Below, piece by piece: positions 37,900-49,700 of a DNA stretch of 64,000 nucleotides (its first letter is position 1; each line of letters starts with the position of its first letter). The DNA is taken from positions 18,096,520-18,160,519 of the forward strand of contig NC_052615.1 of the NCBI RefSeq assembly GCF_016545825.1, written 5' to 3'. This DNA comes from Eucalyptus grandis. Lineage: Eukaryota > Streptophyta > Magnoliopsida > Myrtales > Myrtaceae. The notes under the pieces are model-generated. The model was not told where the DNA came from and did not search any database. It saw nothing but the letters and a program-made list of their open reading frames with translations. Both the position numbers and the translations under genes were made by a program.

Positions 37900-39855
37900 C
37901 ACGAGAGCACGCTGGCAGTTGCAGAAGCAAGAAAAACAAGAGACAGAAATATCAAATGAGCAATAGTAGGAAGGCAAAGAAAATGGGTTAAACCTATGTA
38001 TTGAACCTAACTGACTGGGTATTTGGGCAGTTCATCTATACTTTGTACTGTTTGTTCAACTTTTCCATCCAAAACTCTTGGTTCTGATTCCATTTTGGCG
38101 GAAACCAAACAGGAATGTTAAAGCTACCAACCCACTCATATTCACTCTACATACTAGAGCCATAAGTGCTAATTATATGTCAAACTCCATTCGATATACT
38201 GAAATGATAAGCACTCCATCATCCACTTTTTTTGGTTTCACAAAACCTAAGGACAACAACCAGCATTCTTAAACAAAATCACACACATGGCCATGCAATA
38301 TTACCTGGATTTGGGTAGAACCTTCTGCGATCATTGGGACATGCTACAAAAAGAGGATTTTGTTGATTGAAAATAGCTTGGCAAACCAGAACAAACCACT
38401 CGCGCAAGACACCAGGACCAGTTGCTTCCTCATTTTTAAATTCCATAAATATACCCCCATGCAAAGATTCAGCTTCTGCATTAGCTATATACTCGAATGA
38501 TTCTGACAATAACTGAGACCTGTCGATCAGCATCTCATGTTGTTCCTCAAAGTCCTCTTTCACTTCAGGGAACATCATCATCACTAAGTGCCTCCTAGAC
38601 TCAAAATCCATAATATCTTTGTGTTCAAGAAGCCATTTGTGATCATCATTTCGCTTCGCATAATGGACGACAAGCATACACAATGCACGCTTCCTCATGC
38701 TCAAAATCGTCCAAAATTCTTCCTCAGAACCCAAATAAAGTTTAGAAATGGCATTCAGTTCTTTCAAAATAGTAAGATATCGAGACCACGCTGGATGTGC
38801 AATTTCAATTTCCCCACTTACCTTTGCAGATAACCGCTGCTCCATTCTGGAAAGGCACTTATCCATCTTCTTTAGCATGTCCACAAAGATATGATAAAGC
38901 GATTCGACCTCTTCCTTACACAAGAGAACATCGTGGTGTTCGTTTTCCATAGGCAAAGAGATTGGATGCTCGAAACCCTTGTATCCAGACATTACAGTTC
39001 GCAAAGGGCGCAAGAACATCGTGAAATCATTGACATCGCTCCAACTCCCCACACTCGCTGCTGATATGAGGGACACTTCCATATCTTTGGACAACTTACC
39101 TGCCAGCTCTTTAACGAAAGGGAATATCTCTTTTATAGATATCGCTCTCTTTACACTTTCAGTATGTTCCGATACCCATTGAACCTTAATAACCTCCATC
39201 ATCGACCCCAGACTACTCCGGCAAGACAAGTACAAGGGGTCATGAGAAGCTATTCTCCTGAGCAACTTACAAAACTCCAGCACTATTGATGCACAGCGCG
39301 ATCGCAAAGACTTTGGCACCTCAGTTATACATGATTCTAGGAAATGCCTAATTGACTCCTCGGCATGCTCCTTGTTAACCCTAATTGGCGACATGTAGAG
39401 CATAACAAGCGCCGCGGGCGCAGAGGATGACATAAATATCTGAAGATGCCCAGTAGCTGGATCACCATCATCCTTAGGAGTCATCGACAAGTATTCCGAT
39501 ATCCTAGTTCTAATAGTTTTAAGAGCATAAGGCACGGTTTCACCTTTACAAAGACGGCAAACAAGAGAAATCATGTCGTTGATGATTTGCCAAGCCTGCG
39601 AGTGCCCCGTGCTCTGCATTCGGCCGACTAAATGCAGGCCGGCATCATTTTGGATAGCACACTCGGCCAAAGATTTCTCGCACTGCAGTTGCTTCCCTTT
39701 ATAAATCAGCCTCTGCTCAATGACGGGAATTCCAGTGATCAGTTGAATCGGCTCGTGCACCGACCGCACGGTATCGCTGGAATTGGCCGGAAGACCAAGG
39801 ACTTGCCATCGGAGATCATCCTCACGAAGAACTGGAGCCGCGAGGCGAAGGCCAT
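35985..39855 (-). pseudogene. UPL5-type HECT E3 ligase copy B, disrupted
   Basis: Two exons remain: exon 1 (39855-38305) and exon 2 (36455-35985). Exon 1 begins at the MAFASR-type ATG but lacks one base near 39789 compared with A, C and D. This frameshifts the first strands of the ubiquitin-like domain. Exon 2 lacks 118 bp that encode the N-lobe segment around ALMHKVQVGIVLDRVFFLQL, plus one further base. The deletion lies between two AGCTA copies in A (20402-20406 and 20520-20524). Exon 3, with the catalytic Cys, is absent. The remaining exon-1 body is close to copy A. It cannot make a HECT ligase; a long frame in exon 1 persists but begins in shifted sequence. Confidence 0.9.
37852..37894. 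repeat. (CT)n microsatellite in intron 1 of copy B
   Basis: About 21 CT dinucleotides. The same site in A, C and D holds short interrupted CT tracts, so this expansion is private to B. Confidence 0.9.
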
Positions 39856-40879
39856 CCTGACGGTATCGCCGGAATTCGCGGCGGCCGTCGTTCGCGGGGG
39901 AGGAGCTCACGCGCCGGACGTCGGTCGCCGCGGCGGGGGAAGGAGCTCAAGGAGCCGGGGGCTCTAAAACCCTGGAATTCCACTGATCGGGCGACGCCGC
40001 CGGGCAGCAGCGAGCGCGGCCGGGAGCAGAGAGAAAGACGGCGATCGGCGATCGGCGGCGGCGGCGGCGGCGGCGGCGATAGAGAGAGAAGCGATTTGGT
40101 GAGTGTCAAAGAGAGAGAAAGAAAGAGAGTCAGCACTGTGGAAGCAGCAGAGTCATCAGTGGAGGTAGAGAGAGAGAGAGAGAGAGAGATTTTAGACTGT
40201 CTTCTTACGCTAAGAAGAAATCAAAGACAAGAAGAAAAAAAAAAAAGTAATAATAAAAAGGGGAAGGAGGAAGGGGGAAGGGTTCCGGTGGAGGAGGCCG
40301 CACGAACTTTTCATGAGCCTCCTTTCTTCTTTTTCATTTTTGGCCTTTTTTCGTAACTGTAACAGATATATTCCTCGATTTATCGTATGCGCCCAAAATT
40401 CACTTTTCATTTCCTGCTCGTTTATTGAAAAAATGGATGATATTTTACCACGTATGGATATGGTACTTGTGCTTGTCCTAATTGAGGATCTAGTTTCTTT
40501 TTTAAAGTTAAATAGGATTTGAAGGGCTGGTGGTGACGCTTAGAATACACAGTTGGAGAGAAAATTGATTCGGCTTCCATGATTGGTGTTGGAGCTTTCG
40601 GATTAAGGTTTTTTGTATACCTAATTGGGCGGAGTTATGTGGGGTTCAATTGTCAAGAGACTATGCTTATGATGCACAATTGGAGAGAAAATTGACTTAG
40701 CTTCCGAAATTACATTCAATATTGCTAATCATGAAGATCTGCCGTGCTCGAAATTTAAATTAAGTATTTTCCTAATCATATAAACTTGTGTCGCCATAAA
40801 TGAGGGTAATTATTATGTTACGTTTTTTGAACCGCTTGAAATTATTACGGATTTCAATAAGTATGAATCGGTACTGCTA

Positions 40880-43800
40880 TGTGACATCCTGAAATCTAGG
40901 TTCTAATTTCGATCGAAATAGTTGGGCATTTCATCAACGCATTTATAGTTCTTTTCTCTGAACTGATCACTAGTCTATCAGGTGAAGCCGTTAAGGAATT
41001 TTAACGCATTAAACTTGATAATTCGATCAGGAAACGACTGCTCTACCGTGCAAATCTGCAAGAGATCATTATGACACAATAGGATCGATTAGAAATCGGA
41101 GATATGTTGACTCGACAAAGGTATGTGATTAAGTGTGGGTGATTCCACTAATTGCACAATTCTTGTCGATTGGCACTAGACCGATTATTCTGTCGTTTCG
41201 ATACCCCGTGTCTGTATTTGAAGCCTTGAGATTTTTACGACAATTGAGAGTCGCCAATGTATCAAACATGTATTTTGTAGCTTGAGAATAATCAACCACG
41301 GGTCAAATGCAAGAAAATTTTCTAAAAGCTACTCGGTAGATTAGGACGCACTAAATTCGCATCGAATTGAAATTAACGTGAAATCGAACCCGAATTCAAA
41401 AATTGAGAATTCGTCAAGTCACAATTCATTTTAGGAACGTCGACTCATCTCCAGGAAGATTTTTTTACAATCGAGATTTTTGGCGGAAAAGTAAAGTAAG
41501 GCCGTTTTTGTTCGAGATTGTCAAAGGGTCGTTTTTGATCGAATATTTGGGAAGCAAGTTGGATCATTTGATAGGGAAAAGTCATAAGAAGGTTCAGGAC
41601 ACATAGGTTAATTTAATTGAGCTTCAATTGGATGGAATTGATTGAGAATTGATTGAATTACGTGTACGAGATTTTACGCCGGCGGAAAAAGAAATTGGAC
41701 CCACGGACCAAGATTGTGAGAAATTGGAGATAGTGGAACATGACATCATCAAGGTTGGCCAATTTTGGGAGATTAAATAAAGAGAAAAAGAAAAGGAATG
41801 CCCCCCTTTTCTTCTCTCTCCTCCCTCTTTCTTCCCCGTCGACCCTTTCTTCCCCATTTCTCTTCTTTGTTGACAGAACCGAGCAGACCAGCGAAGCTGG
41901 AGAAGTCGTGCGCCTCCGCCGGAGCCAGACCCATTGCCGCACGTCGCCGCACGCCGTCGTTGCTCCGTCCTGGCCGCGCGCCCTCTGTCTTCCCCCTTCC
42001 TCTCCCGTCGCGGTCTCTCTCCTCCATCTCTGGTTCTTGCTCGAAGACCCAGCGGATCTGAGGACGCCAGTGTAGCTAGCTAGCTGCTGGACCGCCGTCT
42101 CGCGCCTCCGCCCTCCGCCGTTCACCGCCGAGCTACACGCCGTTGCCTCGCCACTGCCTCGCTCGTCTCAGCCTCCCTCTCGCCTAACTCTCTGTTTCAG
42201 CAAGATGTCCAGCTCATCCCAGCTGCTGTGGACCACCGCCGGAGCTCCTACCGCCACCGCCTAGGTCCGGTTCGGCCTCCTCCGTCCATCTAAGCCCTTG
42301 CATGCCTCAACCGAACTTGGATCTGCCTTTTTTCGGCCTCAGCTAGCAACAAACAGGGAGGAGAAAAATGGGTATGGCAGCGGCTTCGTGGCCCGTTTTG
42401 GCCGGCTTCCCGATCCTGGAAGCTAGGCCCGCCTTGGAGTGAATCGATCCCCTCGGCGTCCCCATCGATTTGAGCCCCTCGGATCGCTAATCGGGTGAGT
42501 TAACTCACTAATCCCCGCTTAGTAAGTTAATCACGTTTAAGGGATGTTTAGATTAAGCTAAGTAGGTTTAGGTGATTAGATTAATTTATTTAAATGTTAA
42601 GTGGATTAAGGGATGTGATTAGTTTAGTGAATAATTAATTAAGGCTAAGTAAATGTTTGGATTAAAGTAATCTTGTTTAAGCCTTAATTAATTATTTTAA
42701 ATTAAATAATTAATTCGAAATTGTACTATTAATTTTCGAAATAAATTTAATTATTTATTATTTTCCGAAAATTTTGACTGGGATAGCTGGTGACCGGAAT
42801 TTTATGCCGATGATCGTGGTGAAGTCCGTTTGTTTAATTGAGCTCCAATTTGAGCTAAATTGAATTTATTGTAATTAATTATTAATTTCGAAATTAATTA
42901 ATTAATTAATTAAATTAGGAAATTAAGATTTAGATGGCCAACGACTGAAACTCCATGCTGATTATCGGGGTGCATTCCGTTTATTTATTTGAGTGTTAAT
43001 TTGTGCTAAATCGAATTAATTGTGAATTTATGATTTATTCCTAAATTATATGATTTTGGTTATTAATGGAGAAATAATCGGGCGTCAATTTACATCACCA
43101 AAAATATGTAATGGGCTGATGAAATTGGTGGGATATTTTAAGTAAAATTATTATATTTTGGCTAAGACCAACCGTGTACCCACACCTAAAAATGATGAAT
43201 TAACTATATGGTTGGAGTGGTATACTATATCGGCCTTCGGGCGATATGTCGCTTTTTTGGGCAAGATATACCGGTATACTATATTGACCTACGGGCGATA
43301 TGTCAGCTTTGGGTGAGCAATATATCTTATTATCAGCTTTGGGCGAGCATATATATTATACTAAATTGGCCTGGGGCCCCTAATTTATCAGCTTTGGGCG
43401 AGCATATACATAGTATACTATACCTATCAGCTTTGGGCGAGCATATACATAGTATACTATACCTATCGGCTTTGGGCGAGCTATGCTATCTATTATCAGC
43501 TTTGGGTGAGCAGTCCTAGACTACGATCGGACTTTATAGATAGTATTGAATGTATCGACCAGGGAAAGGTCGTGGTGACATGTAATCGATTAAGTCGATT
43601 GATCGCTGAGTCAATCTGATTGGTGGAATGTGATTGTTTGCTGTAGTTATCGATATTATTAATTGAACTAATGTGCAGGAAAGGAACTGATGCCAAGGTA
43701 AGCCCTTTGACCTGTGTTGTGCTTAGGTAGCCCTTATGGCGTATTGGCTTCCTAATCAAGTCTTAGTGGGGGTAGAACTTGCTGAGACATAGTCTCATCT

Positions 43801-44168
43801 CGGTTTGGGGAAAATATTTCAGGTCCCTAGATGACGATCGTGGAGGACCGAAAGTCCTGGAGTTCGAAAGGTGAAGGCTAAAGAATCGGCAAATGGGTCT
43901 GACTAATGGATGTTAAGACAGTCCCCGTTTTGATAAGCCGTTAATTTTGTAAACAGCCTAAGTTTGTAATTAACTAGTTTGTCTATAAAGACTCATCTTG
44001 GTTTGAAAAATATGATCCTACTTTTCTATCACATTGTTTGATTGTCTGGGGATTTTATTAAACTTCCGCATGCATATATAAATGAATGGGTCGGCGACTT
44101 TCCTGGGACGTCGCAAATAAATCGACCAAGTAAGGGATGGGCGTGCGCCCGAGGATCGGGGTGTGACA
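40880..44168 (-). mobile_element. Solo LTR, about 3.3 kb, in the 5' flank of UPL5 copy B
   Basis: Read on the minus strand the element starts TGTCACACCCCGATCCTCGG and ends GGATGTCACA, with TG...CA ends and matching TGTCAC/TGTGAC termini. The flanking 5-bp duplication is TGCTA on the left (40875-40879) and CGCTA on the right (44169-44173). Unit C has the unfilled site 'ggtaccgctaggtaaac' (53630-53646). No gag, protease, integrase or reverse transcriptase frame lies inside. The length fits the long LTRs of some plant Ty3-type lineages. A GC-rich segment (41870-42330) and a minisatellite (43208-43510) lie inside. Confidence 0.8.
43208..43510. repeat. Minisatellite inside the solo LTR
   Basis: The core 'tatcagctttgggcgagca' and variants recur about six or seven times, with spacers including 'tatacatagtatactatacc'. 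The two best copies (about 43388-43474) are almost identical at a period near 43 bp. Confidence 0.85.
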
Positions 44169-46129
44169 CGCTAGGTAAACTTCTTTTCAAATTGTGGGAT
44201 TCATTTTTTGGTTTTTTCGTATGATCAAAGGTGAATTTCAAATGAATTTCGCACTTGCCTAATTAGGCAACCTTTATGTCCGGCTAAAAGGTAAAGCAGC
44301 TTCACTTATACTAGACGAATGGAGAAGATAAACAAGTTGCATTCCATCTCGATCTTAACAATTTGTCATTCTCAAAATTAAGGTAAGTAATTTCTCATAT
44401 ACACTTGCGTAACCGAAAACGAGAGTAATTATCCTAATACGGTTTTTAGATCGCATATGTTTATATGAAACTTTTTCTAAAATCGCGATGCTCTATTAAT
44501 ATTTTGATATCCAATCATCATAATCTTTTTAGAAAATTTCAATATAATTAAAAGGATATCATATATAATGGATAATTTTTTTTTTCATTTTGTTAATTTT
44601 AAGAGGTGAAAAGACTTAGGTTGTTTTCGGATAATTACTTACGTAAGTGGAACCAGGAAAAAAATTAGTGATATCTCAATTACATTAAAAGTCAAAGGTT
44701 GTTTTTGTTTTATTTTCTCAAAAAGAAAAAGCCAAAGGTTGATGCGGCAAAAAGGTACAAAAGTCGGGGAATACGCATGGTCCCCGGGGTAAGGTTTACG
44801 GTAGACCTTAGAGTCTAAACCAAACCCGCCCATTTGCCTTTTGGGCATCTTGGGGTTGGGTGATCAGGTGCGTCATTCGGCTCATGATTATCTCAAATTT
44901 TGTTATTATATTTTCAAAATTATTTCAATTTAATTTTTTGGTTGCAAATTTTGTATATTTTAGATAATGAATCCATGCCCAGTTCCTAAATTCTGATATT
45001 TATAAAAATGAATAAATGAAATTTTTTTTTTATCATCCATGAAAAATGTTTAGATATAAATTGTTATTGATAATAAAAAGATTTCATCAACTCATGATTT
45101 CAAGCGATAAAAAATCATTTATAGGAAATTTTTTATCCAAATTATTTATATTTCACGAAACAAACATATTAAATTTTAAGATTATATAAAGGAATTAGAG
45201 ATACTTCATGATTTAGGACATGCGTGCGCACACAAATATATATGTGCACGTTTAAAGTTAGAACTCGAAGAATATTTATTTCTAGCTCACCATGTAAAAG
45301 TTAACTTTGTTTACATTGTTACGGCATAAGTTTGCCACATTGTCTATATTCGACTAATTAACATTTGTTTATTGATTTGCCATTCTCAAATATCTACCAA
45401 TTATTAACAAAAAACACTTAAAATTAAAAATAAAGTATCTTTAAAGATAGCCCGAAACTTATTGGACCGACCAATAAATAGAGAAAATTTAAGAAAAAAA
45501 ATCTTGATATTAAGGGCTCAACATTTATTTCTTTCAACTTACCTCATTGATTATAAATTTGAAAAAATATAAAAAGTATCTTTAAATATACCATTTATCC
45601 ATTTGATGTGAGATTAAGTCAAAACACGAAATATATTTTGTTACATAATTGATACTCGTAATTTTATTAACTAAGTGAATAACGTATTAAAATTAAATTA
45701 GAATAATTAAAAAAACAAATCATTTTATACACTTGGATAAATTCCACTGATTTTCATTCAGTTTTAACATTACAATAAAGACTGAGAATTTTAATAGAAT
45801 TCAAGTTAATTATATATAGTAAAGCCGGGAGCAGTGAGAACATTTACTCATGTACTCACCGCATGGAAGATTACCTCGTCTCTATGCTTCCCATATAGTA
45901 AGCCACATGCCATAATTATGCCACGTGGCCTATATCCTACCCATTAGCATTTGTTTATTGACTCATCATTCTCAAATTTCTTGCACCTATTAATTTAAAA
46001 TTTAAATTTAAATATTGAATAAAATATCTTAAAAGGTACTCTTAAATATATACAAGGAATAGCATAGTTAATATAAATAAATAAAAAATATCTTGAAATC
46101 AATTCACAAAGGTTAATCTCCTTCGATTT

Positions 46130-46230
46130 TTTTTTTTCTTTTTTTTGGTCAAAAGCAAATATTTCATTCGTATCTCAGTATCTCAAAATGATACATAAAA
46201 GGTTCAAAACAAAGTATCTTTGGTCGAAAG
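46130..46230. repeat. Recombinant junction between UPL5 units B and C
   Basis: A LINE 3' tail (about 46130-46216) matches the tail at 27907 onward up to 'aaacaaagta'. Fourteen filler bases (46217-46230, tctttggtcgaaag) follow, then the UPL5 3'-flank sequence starting ccctatgcat. The filler resembles the 'tttttggtcaaaag' of the LINE tail itself, about 75 bp to the left. Confidence 0.75.
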
Positions 46231-46424
46231 CCCTATGCATCTATGTGGTGCATGACTGCATACATTCAACGATGGCCTATACCTATTTGATCAAAGATGA
46301 AAAATTTCTCCAGTCCCCTCCATCGAAGTATTGAATTCATTTCCACTAACACATCCAGACAAACCATAATAGAGCGTGTTTGCACGCGTGCGCAGGTGCG
46401 TGGGTGGGTTGGGGAAGAGGGGGG

Positions 46425-46426
<2 letters not shown>

Positions 46427-46479
<53 letters not shown>
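46427..46479. repeat. (GA)n microsatellite, 3' flank of copy C
   Basis: About 26 GA dinucleotides. The same tract is shorter at 16817-16834 (A) and intermediate at 56495-56538 (D). Confidence 0.9.
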
Positions 46480-46481
<2 letters not shown>

Positions 46482-46771
46482 TATTGCAGTCAATCTTTCT
46501 GTATATCTACATGTCAAAGCAAAGTGACCATCTCTACCAGAAAAATGAAGTCTCGCAAAGGTGGATGAGCTTCCCTTTCATCCTGCATCGAAACTTTGTT
46601 TATACCCTGCATCTATAAATATATGTATGAACAGTCAAAAGAGGGGAACAACAAAGACCTCAACGACAGAAGACAGACGACACAAAATATCTACAACACC
46701 CCCTTTAAGCGTCCAATGATAGATCAGATGGTTATGATGCCCTTTAAGCGTCCAATGATGAAATCGAATTG

Positions 46772-49700
46772 TCAATAAGTACCGAAGCTGCAGCCTACAT
46801 GTTCTTGAGCGATGATGGAAAGGCGCTGTTCCATGATGGTCATGCTGGGATAAGGTGGAAAGCACAGACGATAAAAGCATGTATGGGATGATGGTAGGTG
46901 GCTGATGTCCTCCATAGACTTGTATATGTAAAGGCGAGACGCCAAACCCTGAAATCCCTCCACAGGCAGATACTTCACCGACGTCCAGAAGAAAAGGATA
47001 TTCTTTTTCTGCTGTGGTGACATTTTTCTGACAATCTGCATTGGATTTACCAAGAGTATGATTTTGAAGAGAAAAGTAATGCAGAATTTCCATTACAACA
47101 TATAAAATTAGTGAAGATAATTTTATGCCAATTAGGGAATTAACTAGGTCTCTCCAGCCATATCTAAAGGATCACTCACCAACAGTAATGAGGTATCTTC
47201 AGGACCTACATTTTGATCCTGTGATGCAAAAATGCATCTCATCACTACTCTTCTACAATAGTTCAGCACTAAATTACCATGAGTAGAGTGTTATTGGATG
47301 AAACTTTCCACAAGTCCAACCCAAAGAAAACTGCAATCTAAAAACCATACCAGAGTACAAACACATTATGCATCCAACAATCCCAATCTGTCCATAATGT
47401 ATTGCCATGGAAACTAGCCTCCACCATGCATCTTGCGTGGTTGAGTCACAGAGCCTAGACATCAGGAATTTTCATCTTTCTTATTTTTTATTAAAAATCC
47501 AATGCCTTTTAAAGCAAGGGCAATCTTTCCTCCCCGCAGAGTCCAGACTAAGAAATGCAGAGAACCATTTTTATGCTTGAGATAGTCAAGAGAGCATCTG
47601 TACAGATTATCTTTCAGGAGCACACACCTACAAACCTAGCCATGTAAATAGGGCCATGCTAACATAAGAATGCTTCTTACTTATTTAATAAGTTTTGGTT
47701 GATAAAGACAGGTACCATGAAATTGCACCTTGCACTTGCGCGAGGAATTGGATGACTTACCATTCATAAGCAAGCATACTAAGGACATGAGCAAGTGATA
47801 GCCTTCTCACCTAGCAGGACAACATGTACTTCTGGTATGGAGAACTTGATCACACGGGTTAAAATGTTCCTCCAAGATTATGTTGGACAGAAGAAGAGAG
47901 GTTTGCATCCATGTAAAATGTCTAAGCAAATTTTAGTAGATTGATTCTGTGATACATTCTAAGTTCAAGGGTTTTTAAACAAGAAGTCTAATTCAGCAAA
48001 TTTTCCCAGAGCATGCTCAGACTGACCAACTATTGGTTCCAGCTGCAAATTTAATGACAATAAGAATAAATTGAAAGAAGCTAATAATTGACCACTTCCA
48101 TAACTCAAGGCCACGTTATCTCAGTGGGAAGAAATGATGCACCCACAGATTAGACAAGCTAATTATGTCTAATAAACATATCTACTCAAGTCCCCAAGAA
48201 GATGAAGCATTCTGACTGTGCATGGCTGATTGCAAGCTTTGGCTAGCTAATTTTAGATAAGTAACCTAATGAAAATTAGAGGCATGCTAAGATTTTAGTA
48301 AATTTGCTATATCTACTTTAACTCAAATTCAAGGTTTCTTTTTCTACTTAGAGTTGGATTTCAGCAGAAGCCATGAATATGATTTAATGCGATTTACTGA
48401 ATTCAAACCATTCTTTGCTTCTGAATTCTGTCATAGAATAATGTAATTACTCATGATGCTTAAATGAACCCAACAGTGCTGCCTATAAGCTTTAGGTGTA
48501 ATGTCCAAAGGAATTCACTCATGGCAATATCCTCCCTAATTAGGATCCAAGTCCAGCTTCATCTTTGAGATCCAAAATTTTACATAATACGGAAAACAGA
48601 ATATGAGGCGCCACAGGCCTACAGCGATGAAAAGATTATGAGAAAAAAGATAATGAAAGGACAAACCAGATAACATTCAAACAAACTGCCATATGCAGAG
48701 AGAGATTATTGACTCAAAAGGTAGCATATTAAATAATAAAATCCACAAACACGGGCACATACCTTCCAAAACCAGACTATCTGAGGATCATTAAATTTGT
48801 AACCATTGTACTCTGTATGTGCCTTCCAATCTTTAACAGAAATATCATTCCCACTCCCATGTAGCATTTGATCAATATCTTCAAGCTCTAAACTTTGAAA
48901 AAAGAACTTCTGCAACCCCAAGTCGCTAAGAATATCACCAAAACCTTGTGCAAAATGCAATACCTGTTGAGAGATTGAGGTAACAAACCGATCGTTTATG
49001 AGACGATCAACATAATCATTCCTATTCTTGCTATTCACCACCATGCCCTTCCCACCATCACGGAGTTCCACAGCTCTCCTCGACCCCAACTCCTCAACTT
49101 CTCTGACGAATGTTAGTCTTAAAGCATCAGAATCAATAACTTCAGCATCCATTTCCAGAATCTGCTTGCAGCTATTATACATGTAAGGATCCGCATCTCT
49201 TATGTCTTCCAGAGAAATAGAATATCCACCCAATTGCAAGAAAAATACCCGATCCAAAACAATCCCTACTTGTACTTTATGCATCAGAGCTAAGCCTATC
49301 ATTCGACCAGAAAAGTTGAAATACTTGAGGTGCAGGGGTTCCACCGTAGAGGCTGCATACCAGTAAAACAATATAACTCAGGTAATCATCATGACCAATG
49401 TCGAATAGAGGACTTACAATCAGAGACAGAGGACAAGATGAAATAAATCATCTTAAATGTTCAAATTGCAAAACACTCAAGTGTTGATTGTCAATACTGA
49501 TAAGACATTTAAAACAAAGGTAACGGAATTGTAATAACAGAAGGGCAAGGTGACCACACAAGTAGATCTCCAAAGTTTTTTTAAAAAAAAAAAACAACTA
49601 TCAACAGCCCAGCAATCCCCCAAGAAACTTTTTATGTACCCACAGCTCCATGTAGGCACCAATTATAAAAAAAAATTCCCCAAAGAGATGAAGAATAACA

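Larger units (their letters stand above)
35893..46230. repeat. UPL5 tandem unit B (3' part missing)
   Basis: Homology to the other units begins abruptly at 'aaaggacaaaccagata' (35893), inside what would be intron 2. The last exon and 3' flank are therefore lost. The unit continues through exon 2, exon 1 and the 5' flank. It holds a solo LTR (40880-44168) and ends at the LINE-tail junction shared with units C and D. Confidence 0.85.

Noticed and set aside
41658..42125. Open frames in the GC-rich part of the solo LTR
   Set aside because: Overlapping frames on both strands with no retroelement or host domain; explained by base composition.
43208..43510. Possible CRISPR-like array
   Set aside because: Repeats are imperfect and directly inside a plant LTR; spacers are not unique. 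It is a minisatellite.
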